14,516 nucleotides of DNA from JABCPE02 sp963518955. Lineage in GTDB: Bacteria; Bacteroidota; Bacteroidia; Flavobacteriales; Weeksellaceae. The translations under genes and the position numbers were made by a program. The DNA is taken from positions 1 to 14,516 of the forward strand of contig CAUQKI010000023.1 of the NCBI GenBank assembly GCA_963518955.1, given 5' to 3'. Positions 1 to 6,824 of the stretch are shown piece after piece (position 1 is the first letter of the stretch; every line of letters starts with the position of its first letter). The notes under the pieces were generated by a model that saw only the letters and a list, made by a program, of their open reading frames with translations, made no database searches and had not been told where the DNA came from.

Positions 1-6
1 ATTTAT

Positions 7-14
7 TAAATTTG
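7..14 (+). promoter_or_regulatory. Possible -7 promoter box TAAATTTG
   Basis: TAAATTTG matches the Bacteroidota -7 consensus TAnnTTTG and lies 53 nt before the ATG at 68. The -33 region falls outside the window, so only half of the promoter can be judged. In DNA this AT-rich a chance match is quite possible. Confidence 0.25.
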
Positions 15-67
15 GGTAATGGAAATTATTTAAATTTACTAAATAATAAAATATAGCAAATAATCTT

Positions 68-652
68 ATGTATCAAGTAATAAACAATTTGCCGATTGAT
101 TATGATTTTCAATCTAAGACGAAGGAAGAACTGAAACTATACGCTAAATGGTTTGAGGAAAACAAAGAAAGCAGAATACAAGAGCTGATAAAAGCTGTAA
201 AAACTACAAAAGGCTATGAAAACTGGGAAGCAGACTACAGCCCAGAATCTTTGAAAATGCTTGGAAAGTGGTTGGAGGAGAATGTAGAAACAGAGAAACT
301 TTCAGAGGAAGAATACAAAGAAAAGAGAGCTGCTGTTCCAGATTATATAGAAATAAAAGACTGGGATATTACAATAAAGACCCGCTCGTTGGCTGTAGAT
401 ATTGGGATTTATTTTGGAGAAGTATTTATAAAGAACCATGAAGGTTTAAAATGGGAACAATATCTTACTCGTAGTAAATATCATATGGATAAAGGACATA
501 TGGTAATAAAAGGTTTTGGAAAGGGTTTACTTAATAGTATATGGTCACTTTATATAACAGCTAATAGATTAGCAAGAAAAGAGGAAACAGGAGAGGCGGT
601 ATACGAATTTTATACAATGTTAGAGAATAGATTAGATGAAAAGTATAAATAA
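68..652 (+). CDS. Hypothetical cytosolic protein, 194 aa
   Basis: I do not recognise a named family. The product is soluble, with no signal peptide or membrane segment, and rich in Lys, Glu, Trp and Tyr. The N-terminal half (about residues 15-90) looks helical and charged, with two similar helix stretches around KLYAKWFEEN (23-32) and KMLGKWLEEN (63-72), a possible internal duplication. The second half has a hydrophobic core, DIGIYFGEVFI (111-121), followed by GLKWEQYL. That pattern reminds me of small cytosolic proteins found near polymorphic-toxin and immunity genes, but this is a weak impression from memory. The ATG at 68 is the first in frame and has no Shine-Dalgarno sequence, as is normal here. 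The gene seems monocistronic; 95 nt without visible structure separate it from the next gene. Confidence 0.75.
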   Translation: MYQVINNLPIDYDFQSKTKEELKLYAKWFEENKESRIQELIKAVKTTKGYENWEADYSPESLKMLGKWLEENVETEKLSEEEYKEKRAAVPDYIEIKDWDITIKTRSLAVDIGIYFGEVFIKNHEGLKWEQYLTRSKYHMDKGHMVIKGFGKGLLNSIWSLYITANRLARKEETGEAVYEFYTMLENRLDEKYK

Positions 653-747
653 AATTTATCTTTTTCAATTAATCTCAAAAAATGAAAGGTTTTAGATAGA
701 TGCTTAGGAGAAGGGGAATTTGTCTATAATCCAAACTAAATTAAAGT

Positions 748-1239
748 ATGAAAAAATTGGTATTATTATTTATTGGGGCTTTATTGTGTAACTCTTGTTT
801 TTTGATGCAACAAGGGCGTATAGCGGATGGAATGTGCAGACCCAAGCATCCGAAGTTTAAACTGCTCAAAACTCCATTTAAAGAAACGGATATATTGACT
901 TATAATAAAGTTTATATTAACCAATATTTGGTGGGGTTTGGTATAGGTTTTTACCCTGATGGGAGATTGATGTATTTCTATTCCAGAGATGGATACGCGC
1001 TGAAAGAGTCCGATATTGAAAATAAAAAATGGGAAAATGCAAGGAACATCGGCTATTGGAGGACAGAGGGGAATAAGATAAAAATAGAGTATTTTGTATG
1101 CTCCCAGCAAGGAACTTATTTTAGAGAAAAAGGAGAAATAAAAGGCGATACTCTTGTTTTTTATGAAAATGTTTATCATCCTTTTTATAAGGAAGTTCGT
1201 GAGACATTATATGTTTTATCTGATATGTCATTTGAGTAG
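748..1239 (+). CDS. Predicted lipoprotein of unknown function, 163 aa
   Basis: The N-terminus is a lipoprotein signal peptide: MKK, a hydrophobic stretch (residues 4-13), then Cys17 in the context LLCNSC, a loose Bacteroidota-type lipobox. The mature part is rich in aromatic residues and appears to be mostly beta strand, with short strand-turn units such as GFYPDGRLMYFYSRDG (about 65-80), GYWRTEGNKIKIEYF and GEIKGDTLVFYE. This resembles small outer-membrane-anchored or periplasmic beta proteins, but I cannot name a family. The start is fixed by the signal peptide. It is followed by about 110 nt with the tsaE promoter and no obvious terminator. The short Met-Cys-rich stretch after the lipobox (CFLMQQ, then DGMC) is odd, with no known meaning. 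Confidence 0.75.
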   Translation: MKKLVLLFIGALLCNSCFLMQQGRIADGMCRPKHPKFKLLKTPFKETDILTYNKVYINQYLVGFGIGFYPDGRLMYFYSRDGYALKESDIENKKWENARNIGYWRTEGNKIKIEYFVCSQQGTYFREKGEIKGDTLVFYENVYHPFYKEVRETLYVLSDMSFE

Positions 1240-1328
1240 GATATTTTTATAACATATAGTAACTGCTATTTATGAAGATAAATTTAAAGTCTGACTTAAA
1301 TTTATTCGATTCTTGATAGAAAAATATT

Positions 1329-1336
1329 TATCTTTG
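1329..1336 (+). promoter_or_regulatory. -7 promoter box TATCTTTG for tsaE-ald
   Basis: TATCTTTG fits TAnnTTTG exactly and ends 17 nt before the tsaE start codon, giving a leader of roughly 10 nt. No TTG stands at the ideal distance upstream (the nearest, 1313-1315, is only 13 nt away), so the -33 element is weak. Confidence 0.45.
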
Positions 1337-1353
1337 AAAATAAGTTTTATGTA

Positions 1354-1773
1354 ATGGATTTTGAGATTGATAATTTGGATGGTTGGAAAGAAGTTATAAA
1401 AAGCATCCTTCCACATTTGAAGCACAATATTTTGCTGTTAAAAGGCAATTTGGGTGCAGGGAAAACTACTTTTACCAAATATCTGCTGGAGGAAATGGGA
1501 AGTGCAGATGGTGTGGATTCTCCCACTTATTCCATTGTGAATGAATACAATACTCCAAGAGGAAAGGTTTTTCACTTTGACCTTTATAGAATGAAAAGCG
1601 TGGAAGAAATCCAAGACATTGGGATAGAGGAGTATATAGACAACGGATTTTTGTCCATTATAGAGTGGCCAGAGATTTATGAAGAGGAACTCTACGACAT
1701 CCCATACCACGAGATGAAAATAGAAAATACAGGAAGCACAAGGAAAGTTTCCTTTTCATCAAAAAATGATTGA
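1354..1773 (+). CDS. tsaE: tRNA t6A biosynthesis ATPase TsaE (YjeE)
   Basis: TsaE is the small P-loop ATPase that cycles with the TsaB/TsaD complex in making N6-threonylcarbamoyladenosine at position 37 of ANN-decoding tRNAs. It is cytosolic and essential in many bacteria. The family marks are in order: Walker A GNLGAGKTT (residues 31-39), SPTYSIVNEY (56-65), HFDLYR (74-79) and IIEWPE (102-107). At 139 residues the length is typical. The ATG at 1354 gives an N-terminus of normal family length. The alanine dehydrogenase gene follows after 28 nt on the same strand without a terminator, so the two are probably co-transcribed; I recall this pairing as common in flavobacteria. Confidence 0.95.
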   Translation: MDFEIDNLDGWKEVIKSILPHLKHNILLLKGNLGAGKTTFTKYLLEEMGSADGVDSPTYSIVNEYNTPRGKVFHFDLYRMKSVEEIQDIGIEEYIDNGFLSIIEWPEIYEEELYDIPYHEMKIENTGSTRKVSFSSKND

Positions 1774-1801
1774 CAGCAATAAATAGTTTTAAAAATATCC
1801 C

Positions 1802-2989
1802 ATGAACAGTAGTGTTTTTACTCCTTTTACCGAGAAAGAACTGGTGCCGCAAGAGGAAAGATTGGAAGTGATAAAGAAAGGCGGAATCATGACCATAGGC
1901 GTTCCGAAAGAGTCCTCTCTGAATGAAAATAGAGTGCCGATAACTCCTGATGCTGTGCAGGTTTTGACGCAATGTGGGTATAAACTCATGATAGAGTCTG
2001 AAGCGGGTAAAAAGGCATTTTTCAGTGATTTGGAGTATTCTGAAGCGGGAGCTATTATAGTGGATAAAGCTAAGGCTTTTGAGCAGGATTTGGTGCTGAA
2101 AGTAAGTGCTCCTTCTTTGGAAGAGATAGCGTTATTAAAACCTAATTCATATATAATCAGTGCATTACAGATTAACCTTAGAGAAAAAGAGTATTTTAAG
2201 AAACTTTCTGAAAAGAAAATCAATGCCATAGCCTACGAGTTCATAGAAGATGAAAATAAAGAGCAGATGCTGGTAAAGCTGATAGGCGAGATAGCAGGCG
2301 GAATGTCAGTGCTTTGCGCATCGGAGATGCTTGCCGTTTCGAAAGGGCTTATGCTGGGTGGAATTACAGGAGTGCGCCCTGTGGAAGTGGTGGTTTTGGG
2401 AGCGGATATCGTGGGAGAATATGCAGTAAGAGCGGCGATAGGGCTGGGTGCTACAGTGAGGGTTTTTGATAATTCTCTATCCAAACTTAGAAATATCCAA
2501 AATTCCATAGGCAGCCGAATATCCACTTCGATGATAGACCCAAAAGAACTGACCAAAAGCCTCCGAAGAGCCGATGTACTGATAGGAGCCATTCCGAGAA
2601 TAAATATGCCGCCTATCGTGACAGAAAAAATGGTAACGCTGATGAAACAGGGAAGTGTCATCATAGATTTGACCATAGATACAGGGAAATGTGTGGAAAC
2701 TATGGAAGTTACTGATTTTGAGAAACCTTATGTAGAGAAGCACGGAATCCTGCATTCTGGACTACCTAATTTGACTTCCAAAATTCCAAGAACCACCAGC
2801 AAAGCCATTAGTAATTTCTTTTTGAGTTATCTTCTGAAAATCAATGAAGAAGGCGGTTTAGAAAATGTATTAAAATTAGGAAACGACTGCAGACAGGGAT
2901 TTTATATGTACAAAGGCCGCCATACCAAACAGCTGGTTTGTGATAAATTTGGGCTTAAATTTAATGATATCAATCTACTGTTGTTATAA
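1802..2989 (+). CDS. ald: Alanine dehydrogenase family protein with atypical residues
   Basis: NAD-dependent alanine dehydrogenases interconvert L-alanine with pyruvate plus ammonia in the cytosol. At 395 residues this matches the flavobacterial type, which carries about 25 extra N-terminal residues; FTPFTEKELVPQEERLE supports the start at 1802 over the later ATG at 1889. Substrate-site equivalents are visible: Arg44 in ENRVPITPD and Lys100 in LVLKV. The catalytic Asp is Asp293 in TIDTGK. The position equivalent to the catalytic His96 of the Mycobacterium enzyme is Gln123 (ISALQIN), which I believe is shared by flavobacterial homologues. The Rossmann loop reads GADIVG (200-205) instead of GAGxVG, and the usual D-x-GG reads DTGK. 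The C-terminal LPNLTSKIPRTTS matches the family's VxNxPxxVPxT segment. These changes could shift coenzyme or substrate use. It is second in the tsaE operon and ends in a shared terminator. Confidence 0.85.
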   Translation: MNSSVFTPFTEKELVPQEERLEVIKKGGIMTIGVPKESSLNENRVPITPDAVQVLTQCGYKLMIESEAGKKAFFSDLEYSEAGAIIVDKAKAFEQDLVLKVSAPSLEEIALLKPNSYIISALQINLREKEYFKKLSEKKINAIAYEFIEDENKEQMLVKLIGEIAGGMSVLCASEMLAVSKGLMLGGITGVRPVEVVVLGADIVGEYAVRAAIGLGATVRVFDNSLSKLRNIQNSIGSRISTSMIDPKELTKSLRRADVLIGAIPRINMPPIVTEKMVTLMKQGSVIIDLTIDTGKCVETMEVTDFEKPYVEKHGILHSGLPNLTSKIPRTTSKAISNFFLSYLLKINEEGGLENVLKLGNDCRQGFYMYKGRHTKQLVCDKFGLKFNDINLLLL

Positions 2990-3027
2990 AATAAAAATCG
3001 GTCTCCAAAAAGACCGATTTTTATTTT
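2988..3027. terminator. Bidirectional intrinsic terminator between ald and frr
   Basis: Arm AAAAATCGGTCT (2993-3004), loop CCAAAA, arm AGACCGATTTTT (3011-3022). Pairing continues through flanking A/T to 2988 and 3027. The A-rich and T-rich flanks give a U-tract on both strands, so it can end both converging operons. It overlaps the frr stop codon. Confidence 0.88.
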
Positions 3028-3580
3028 ATATTTTCATAATGTCCGCTTCTTTTACTTTTAAGTGTTCATCAGAACTTTTGACATATTTATCAGTCAATTC
3101 CTGAATTTTACTTTCCGTATCTTTGATAACATCCTCTGAAACTCCTTCTAATTTTTTAAGGTCTTTCATCGCTTCTTGTCTTGCGTTACGGATGGTTACT
3201 TTCGTTTGTTCAGCTTCTGCTTTGGCTTGTTTTGCTAATTCTTTTCTTCTTTCTTCCGTTAGAGGCGGTACATTTAGAATGATATTTTCGCCGTTATTAG
3301 AAGGTGCAAAACCAAGGTTAGAAACGATAATTGCTTTTTCTATCGCTCCTATGGCGTTTTTGTCCCAAGGTTGGATAGAGATGGTCATGGCATCAGGGAT
3401 AGAGACATTGGCAACCTGCGAAAGCGGTGTCATTGCTCCGTAATATTCCACCATTACATCTTGCACCATAGCTGTAGAAGCTCTACCAGCTCTGATTTTT
3501 TGGAAAGCGTGGTCCAAATGTTTTATCGCTGCATCCATTTCTTGTTTAGCAGATGCTATGATAAGTTCTAATTCTTCCAT
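3026..3580 (-). CDS. frr: Ribosome recycling factor
   Basis: RRF splits the post-termination 70S ribosome together with EF-G. With the start at 3580 (MEELELIIASAKQEM) the protein has 184 residues, the family's usual length. KIRAGRAS lies at 28-35, the central domain carries PLSQVANVSIPDAMTI and the NNGE/LNVPPLTEERRKEL region, and the C-terminal helix ends LKVKEADIMKI. An in-frame ATG at 3610 would add ten residues (MCNLSNFQYT) and abut the pyrH stop directly; these are unlike the family, so I reject that start. It follows pyrH by 30 nt on the same strand, the widespread pyrH-frr operon, and ends at the terminator shared with ald. Confidence 0.96.
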   Translation of the reverse strand: MEELELIIASAKQEMDAAIKHLDHAFQKIRAGRASTAMVQDVMVEYYGAMTPLSQVANVSIPDAMTISIQPWDKNAIGAIEKAIIVSNLGFAPSNNGENIILNVPPLTEERRKELAKQAKAEAEQTKVTIRNARQEAMKDLKKLEGVSEDVIKDTESKIQELTDKYVKSSDEHLKVKEADIMKI

Positions 3581-3610
3581 TGTATATTGAAAATTTGATA
3601 AATTACACAT

Positions 3611-4315
3611 TTAGTTTACGATAGTTCCTATATCTTCTCCTTCTACTATTTTCAGGAGATTATTCTCTTTATTCATATCAAAGACAATGATAGGGAGATT
3701 GTTCTCTTGGCTTAGAGTAAAGGCAGTCATATCCATTACTTTAAGGTTTTTCTCAATAACTTCATTGAATGATAAGCTATTGAATTTCATAGCATTGTCG
3801 TTTTTCTCTGGGTCACTGTCGTAGATGCCATCTACACGGGTTCCTTTCAGAATTACATCAGCGCCTATTTCTATGGCTCTGAGCGTAGCAGCTGTATCCG
3901 TAGTGAAATAAGGGTTTCCTGTTCCTGCTCCGAAGATGACAACTCTTCCCTTTTCCAAGTGTCTTACGGCTCTTCTTTTGATGAAAGGCTCTGCTATTTT
4001 GTCCATTTCTATGGCTGTCTGCAGTCTGGTTTTCAGACCGATGTCTTCCAAAGCACCTTGTAGAGCCATTCCATTGATTATCGTAGCGAGCATTCCCATG
4101 TAGTCACCCTGAACTCTATCCATTCCCTTAGCCGCTCCAGAAACTCCTCGGAAGATATTTCCGCCACCGATTACTATGGCAACTTCGCAGCCTTTGTCCA
4201 CTACTTTTTTGATTTCTTGGGAATATTCATTAAGCTTCTCAGTATCAATACCATATTGTTTGTCTCCCATAAGGGCTTCTCCGCTTAATTTTAGTAGAAT
4301 TCGTTTGTATTTCAT
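3611..4315 (-). CDS. pyrH: UMP kinase
   Basis: PyrH phosphorylates UMP to UDP with ATP in pyrimidine nucleotide synthesis. It is the hexameric amino-acid-kinase-fold enzyme of bacteria, unrelated to eukaryotic UMP/CMP kinases. Motifs seen are LKLSGE (8-13), GGGNIFRG (50-57), the UMP-binding Asp71 in QGDYMGMLATIING, GTGNPYFTTDTAA (131-143) and KGTRVDGIYDSDP (157-169). The 234 residues match the family. ATG at 4315 begins MKYKRILLKLSGEAL, the canonical N-terminus. It is the first gene of the pyrH-frr operon; a TATATTTG box lies upstream on the minus strand, giving a leader of about 60 nt. The operon diverges from cmk, so two pyrimidine nucleoside-monophosphate kinases share one intergenic region. 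Confidence 0.96.
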   Translation of the reverse strand: MKYKRILLKLSGEALMGDKQYGIDTEKLNEYSQEIKKVVDKGCEVAIVIGGGNIFRGVSGAAKGMDRVQGDYMGMLATIINGMALQGALEDIGLKTRLQTAIEMDKIAEPFIKRRAVRHLEKGRVVIFGAGTGNPYFTTDTAATLRAIEIGADVILKGTRVDGIYDSDPEKNDNAMKFNSLSFNEVIEKNLKVMDMTAFTLSQENNLPIIVFDMNKENNLLKIVEGEDIGTIVN

Positions 4316-4382
4316 TGTCTTATAATGTTTTAATTTTTATGGTTGATAAAGATTCAGTCTTTAAAGCATCCAAAAATTCATG

Positions 4383-4390
4383 CAAATATA
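4383..4390 (-). promoter_or_regulatory. -7 promoter box for pyrH-frr
   Basis: Read on the minus strand the bases are TATATTTG followed by CATG, an exact TAnnTTTG match. It lies 67 nt before the pyrH start. No TTG stands at the right distance upstream, so the -33 element is weak. Confidence 0.5.
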
Positions 4391-4420
4391 AACAAATCAG
4401 AAAGAAAATAATAGAATATT

Positions 4421-4451
4421 TTGGATTATGAGATAATAAAATTTAATTTTG
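4421..4451 (+). promoter_or_regulatory. Promoter of cmk, possibly leaderless
   Basis: TTG at 4421-4423, 20-nt spacer, TAATTTTG at 4444-4451 (exact TAnnTTTG). Only five bases separate the box from the ATG at 4457, so transcription should begin at or next to the start codon. This also explains why the upstream in-frame TTG at 4421 is not the translation start: it is part of the -33 element. Confidence 0.5.
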
Positions 4452-4456
4452 GCTTT

Positions 4457-5134
4457 ATGAATAAGAAAGGTTTGGTTATAGCCATTGATGGATTTTCATC
4501 CACAGGAAAAAGTTCTATTTCTAAAGTAGTAGCAGATACTCTAGGACTTATCCATATCGATACAGGTGCTATGTATAGGGCGATTACGCTTTTTGGGCTG
4601 AGAAATTTCAAGAACGAAAAACAAGAGATAGATTTGCCTAAACTGCTTCAGAATTTGAATGAAATTTCATTAGAATTTAGAGAAAATAGCGGGAAATTGG
4701 AAATTTATCTAAATGGAGAAAATGTAAGTAAGGAAATCCGTACTACGGAAGTCTCTGATAATGTCAGTTTTATAGCAAAACAGCCCGAAGTAAGGGAGCG
4801 TTTGGTGGTTTTACAAAGGAATATTGCAGAAAAACAAGGCGTGATTATGGATGGCAGGGACATAGGAACGGTAGTTCTGCCCAATGCAGACTATAAATTT
4901 TTCCTTACTGCAAGTGCCAATGAGCGTGCAAGGAGAAGATTTTTGGAGCTGCAAAGCCTCGGTATAGAGACTACTATAGAAGAAGTGAAAAAAAATCTCA
5001 TAGAAAGAGACCGAATAGACAGCGAAAGAGAGATTTCTCCTCTGAAACAAGCTGAAGATGCGATACTTATAGACAATACAAACCTAAATAAGGAAGAAAC
5101 CATAGATTTGATTTTATCATACATTAAGAAATAA
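4457..5134 (+). CDS. cmk: Cytidylate (CMP/dCMP) kinase
   Basis: Cmk phosphorylates CMP and dCMP to the diphosphates with ATP. The P-loop is GFSSTGKSS (12-20), followed by DTGAMYRAITLFG (35-47), the CMP-binding insert, MDGRDIGTVVLPNADYKFF (131-149), the ARRR arm, the lid ERDRIDSERE and SPLKQAEDA near the C-terminus. It has 225 residues, the usual length for the bacterial long-type enzyme. The reading frame is open back to a TTG at 4421, but MNKKGLVIAIDG from the ATG at 4457 fits the family and sits right behind a promoter box. It diverges from pyrH. No terminator is visible before the YtxH gene about 100 nt further on. Confidence 0.95.
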   Translation: MNKKGLVIAIDGFSSTGKSSISKVVADTLGLIHIDTGAMYRAITLFGLRNFKNEKQEIDLPKLLQNLNEISLEFRENSGKLEIYLNGENVSKEIRTTEVSDNVSFIAKQPEVRERLVVLQRNIAEKQGVIMDGRDIGTVVLPNADYKFFLTASANERARRRFLELQSLGIETTIEEVKKNLIERDRIDSEREISPLKQAEDAILIDNTNLNKEETIDLILSYIKK

Positions 5135-5239
5135 TTAACAGAAAAAAAATTGTTCGTTTGGTATATTTATTGTAATTTTATCGAAGTAATAGCAAAGGGC
5201 TATTCAGAGATAAATATTAACATTAAAAAATTTACTAAA

Positions 5240-5515
5240 ATGTCAAGAGAAAGAAATTCAGGTATTGTGCTAGGTATATTAGCAGGTGCTGCAATAGGTT
5301 CATTATTAGGTGTATTATTCGCTCCAGAAAAAGGAGTAGAAACTAGAAAAAAATTAAGAAGAAAAGCTGAAGATTTGAGAGACGAGGCTTTGGATCACTA
5401 CGAACATCTTTCCGAAAAAGTAAAACATGGTGCGGAAAAAGTGGTGGCTAATGTGAAAGAAAGCTATGAGAACTATAAAAAACATAGTCAGTCTCCAAAA
5501 GACGCTGAAGTTTAG
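5240..5515 (+). CDS. YtxH domain-containing protein, 91 aa
   Basis: A small YtxH/GvpP-like protein. Residues 8-28 (GIVLGILAGAAIGSLLGVLFA) form one Gly/Ala-rich membrane segment, followed by the family hallmark APEKGVETRKKLRRKAEDLRD and then a charged amphipathic coiled-coil-like helix to the end. Such proteins are usually linked to general stress or envelope functions; no molecular activity is known. The frame is open upstream to a TTG at 5150, but the ATG at 5240 (MSRERNSG) puts the membrane segment at the usual place. Near-consensus boxes (TATATTTA at 5162-5169, TAATTTTA at 5173-5180 with TTG at 5150-5152) may be its promoter. A terminator follows. Confidence 0.85.
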   Translation: MSRERNSGIVLGILAGAAIGSLLGVLFAPEKGVETRKKLRRKAEDLRDEALDHYEHLSEKVKHGAEKVVANVKESYENYKKHSQSPKDAEV

Positions 5516-5528
5516 TAGTAAGATGATT

Positions 5529-5560
5529 TAAAAGAGGGGATTTATAAAAAGTCCCCTTTT
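5529..5560 (+). terminator. Intrinsic terminator after ytxH-like gene
   Basis: AAAGAGGGGA pairs with TCCCCTTTT (core GGGGA/TCCCC plus A-T and one G-T pair), with a T-rich 3' side. It lies between the YtxH gene and the holin-like gene, so the latter is read either by read-through or from its own start. Confidence 0.7.
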
Positions 5561-5582
5561 AGTTTTCAAAAGAGAAAAGAAG

Positions 5583-5897
5583 ATGATAGGTTTGTTTAAA
5601 AATTATATAGAAAAAAGAATCAGTCTCTTAAAACTAGAAACAACAGAAACATCTGTCAAAGTACTCAGTATGGCAGTGTATATCCTACTTTTGGTCACTT
5701 TGGGGATTTGTTTCTTTGCGTTTTTCTGTTTGGGGCTGGGACTTGTGATTGGTAGTTTGCTGGGAAATTATGCTTATGGGATGCTTATCATGGCGAGCAT
5801 ATTTTTGGTAGGTTTGTTGGTGGTTTTTTCTCAGAAGAAAAATATCATAGAAAATATGAAAGAGCGTTTGGTGAACATTATTTACAATGAAGAATAA
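5583..5897 (+). CDS. Phage holin family (DUF1469-type) membrane protein, 104 aa
   Basis: An N-terminal amphipathic helix (FKNYIEKRISLLKLETTE, 5-22) is followed by two hydrophobic segments, about residues 29-54 and 61-80, and a basic tail KKNIIENMKERL. This is the layout of the DUF1469/Phage_holin_3_6 family, which despite its name is mostly chromosomal and often sits beside a YtxH gene in Bacteroidota. The protein is expected in the inner membrane; its activity is unknown. There is no phage context here. It overlaps the next gene by up to 11 nt, implying translational coupling. Confidence 0.82.
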   Translation: MIGLFKNYIEKRISLLKLETTETSVKVLSMAVYILLLVTLGICFFAFFCLGLGLVIGSLLGNYAYGMLIMASIFLVGLLVVFSQKKNIIENMKERLVNIIYNEE

Positions 5898-6300
5898 GAT
5901 GGGAAAAATAAAGAATTTTCAAGATTTAAAAAATCAAAAAGAAGAACTCAAAACAGAAATCAAAGAAATAGAATCTGTGCTGAGTTTTGAAAATCCGAGA
6001 AAAACCTTAGGGGTGATTACTAATGGAGTTACAGAGAAATATTTAGGCGGAATGATGGATTCTGGATTAGTTCAAAATGCTTCTTTTTTGGCGAATAAAT
6101 TTTTGCTTCCCTCTTTGGAGGCAGGTTCTGCTAAACTACTAACCAATGCACTCTTAAAAAGGGTAAGACCTTCCATGAAAAAGACATTGATAGGACTAGG
6201 GGTAGCTGTCCTGACTCCTATCATCATTATGCAGATTAAAAAAAGATTGGATAATTTCCAGCAGAGAGAAACAGCAAAAAGTTTAAGCAAATTGATATAA
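5887..6300 (+). CDS. Hypothetical membrane-associated protein, 137 aa
   Basis: No family recognised. The N-terminal 30 residues are a charged helix (FQDLKNQKEELKTEIKEIES), then a mixed region with GVITNGVTEKYLGGMMDSG and PSLEAGSAKLL, and one likely membrane segment near residues 101-117 (TLIGLGVAVLTPIIIMQ), followed by a basic tail. The start at 5887 overlaps the preceding stop by 11 nt; an in-frame ATG at 5899, one base after that stop, would remove four residues and is equally plausible. It completes a three-gene set of small membrane proteins with YtxH and the holin-like protein, a grouping I associate with flavobacterial envelope functions. A bidirectional terminator follows at once. Confidence 0.75.
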   Translation: MKNKMGKIKNFQDLKNQKEELKTEIKEIESVLSFENPRKTLGVITNGVTEKYLGGMMDSGLVQNASFLANKFLLPSLEAGSAKLLTNALLKRVRPSMKKTLIGLGVAVLTPIIIMQIKKRLDNFQQRETAKSLSKLI

Positions 6301-6303
6301 AAT

Positions 6304-6333
6304 AAAAACTTCTCCTTTTAAAGAGAAGTTTTT
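6304..6333. terminator. Bidirectional intrinsic terminator
   Basis: AAAAACTTCTC (6304-6314), 8-nt loop CTTTTAAA, GAGAAGTTTTT (6323-6333), with a further T-run on the plus side and an A-run (T on the minus transcript) on the other. It separates the converging genes ending at 6300 and 6337. Confidence 0.85.
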
Positions 6334-6336
6334 GTT

Positions 6337-6678
6337 TTATTGTTTAATTACTTGAATGATTTTCTGTGTGTTGTTACTCAGCACATACCTCATTAGATAT
6401 TTCCCTTGTTTCAGCCTATCTACTCTTATTTCTGAGTAGTTAGCGTTGATTTGGACATCTGCAACTACATTTCCTAAAATGGAATAAAATGTAGCAGATT
6501 TTATCTTTACATTAGGATCAGAAGTTTTTAGGTATAAAAAATCCTTCGCAGGGTTAGGATAGGCAATAAGTTCCTTATCATTCGCCGTTTGTGATGATTT
6601 TCCCGTTTGAAAACTCTGAGCCTCCATCTGCCCAAAACCTATAATACTGAAAAAAAACAAAAATAAAAATTTCCTCAT
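6337..6678 (-). CDS. Short T9SS-type sorting-domain protein, 113 aa
   Basis: Residues 1-21 form a signal peptide (basic MRK, a Phe-rich core, cleavage probably after MEAQ). After a Ser/Gln-rich linker of about 15 residues the rest is a type A T9SS C-terminal domain: AYPNPAKDFLYLKT (39-52), SATFYSILGNVVADV (61-75), IRVDRLKQGKYLMRY (84-98) and the C-terminal QKIIQVIKQ. T9SS carries proteins across the outer membrane of Bacteroidota, after which the CTD is normally removed. This protein has practically no cargo ahead of the CTD. It could be a remnant of a larger secreted protein, a stand-alone decoy or regulator, or a very short surface peptide. It has its own minus-strand promoter and a terminator, so it appears to be an expressed unit. 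Confidence 0.88.
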   Translation of the reverse strand: MRKFLFLFFFSIIGFGQMEAQSFQTGKSSQTANDKELIAYPNPAKDFLYLKTSDPNVKIKSATFYSILGNVVADVQINANYSEIRVDRLKQGKYLMRYVLSNNTQKIIQVIKQ

Positions 6679-6705
6679 ACTTCCAAAATCAATTTTTTAT
6701 TTATA

Positions 6706-6734
6706 CAAAAATAATCAAAAAATACTAAAAACAA
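6706..6734 (-). promoter_or_regulatory. Promoter of the short T9SS-domain gene
   Basis: On the minus strand TTG (plus 6732-6734), an 18-nt spacer, then TATTTTTG (plus 6706-6713), an exact TAnnTTTG box, 27 nt before the ATG at 6678. The surroundings are extremely AT-rich, so chance matching must be considered. Confidence 0.5.
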
Positions 6735-6812
6735 AAAATAATTAAAAATAAATTTCAACTATAAATTTACAAAAACCATTCCAAAAAAGAAGAGGTATTA
6801 AATTAAAAATAT

Positions 6813-6820
6813 TACTTTTG
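6813..6820 (+). promoter_or_regulatory. -7 promoter box of lptB, possibly leaderless
   Basis: TACTTTTG is an exact TAnnTTTG match. Only four bases separate it from the ATG at 6825, so the transcript would start at about the start codon. No clear TTG lies at the -33 distance. Confidence 0.45.
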
Positions 6821-6824
6821 TTTC

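Noticed and set aside
1789..2676. Two 146-147-codon minus-strand ORFs over ald
   Set aside because: They are antisense to a strongly recognised enzyme; the Ser/Ile/Pro-rich translations are typical antisense artefacts.
3581..3610. Longer frr start at 3610 directly abutting the pyrH stop
   Set aside because: The ten added residues MCNLSNFQYT are unlike RRF N-termini, and the start at 3580 gives the usual 184 residues.
4421..4456. TTG start extending Cmk by 12 residues
   Set aside because: The extension DYEIIKFNFGF is not family-like and the TTG coincides with the -33 promoter element; ATG at 4457 fits better.
5583..5897. Phage remnant suggested by the holin family name
   Set aside because: The DUF1469-type proteins are common chromosomal genes, and no other phage gene, integrase or attachment repeat is visible.
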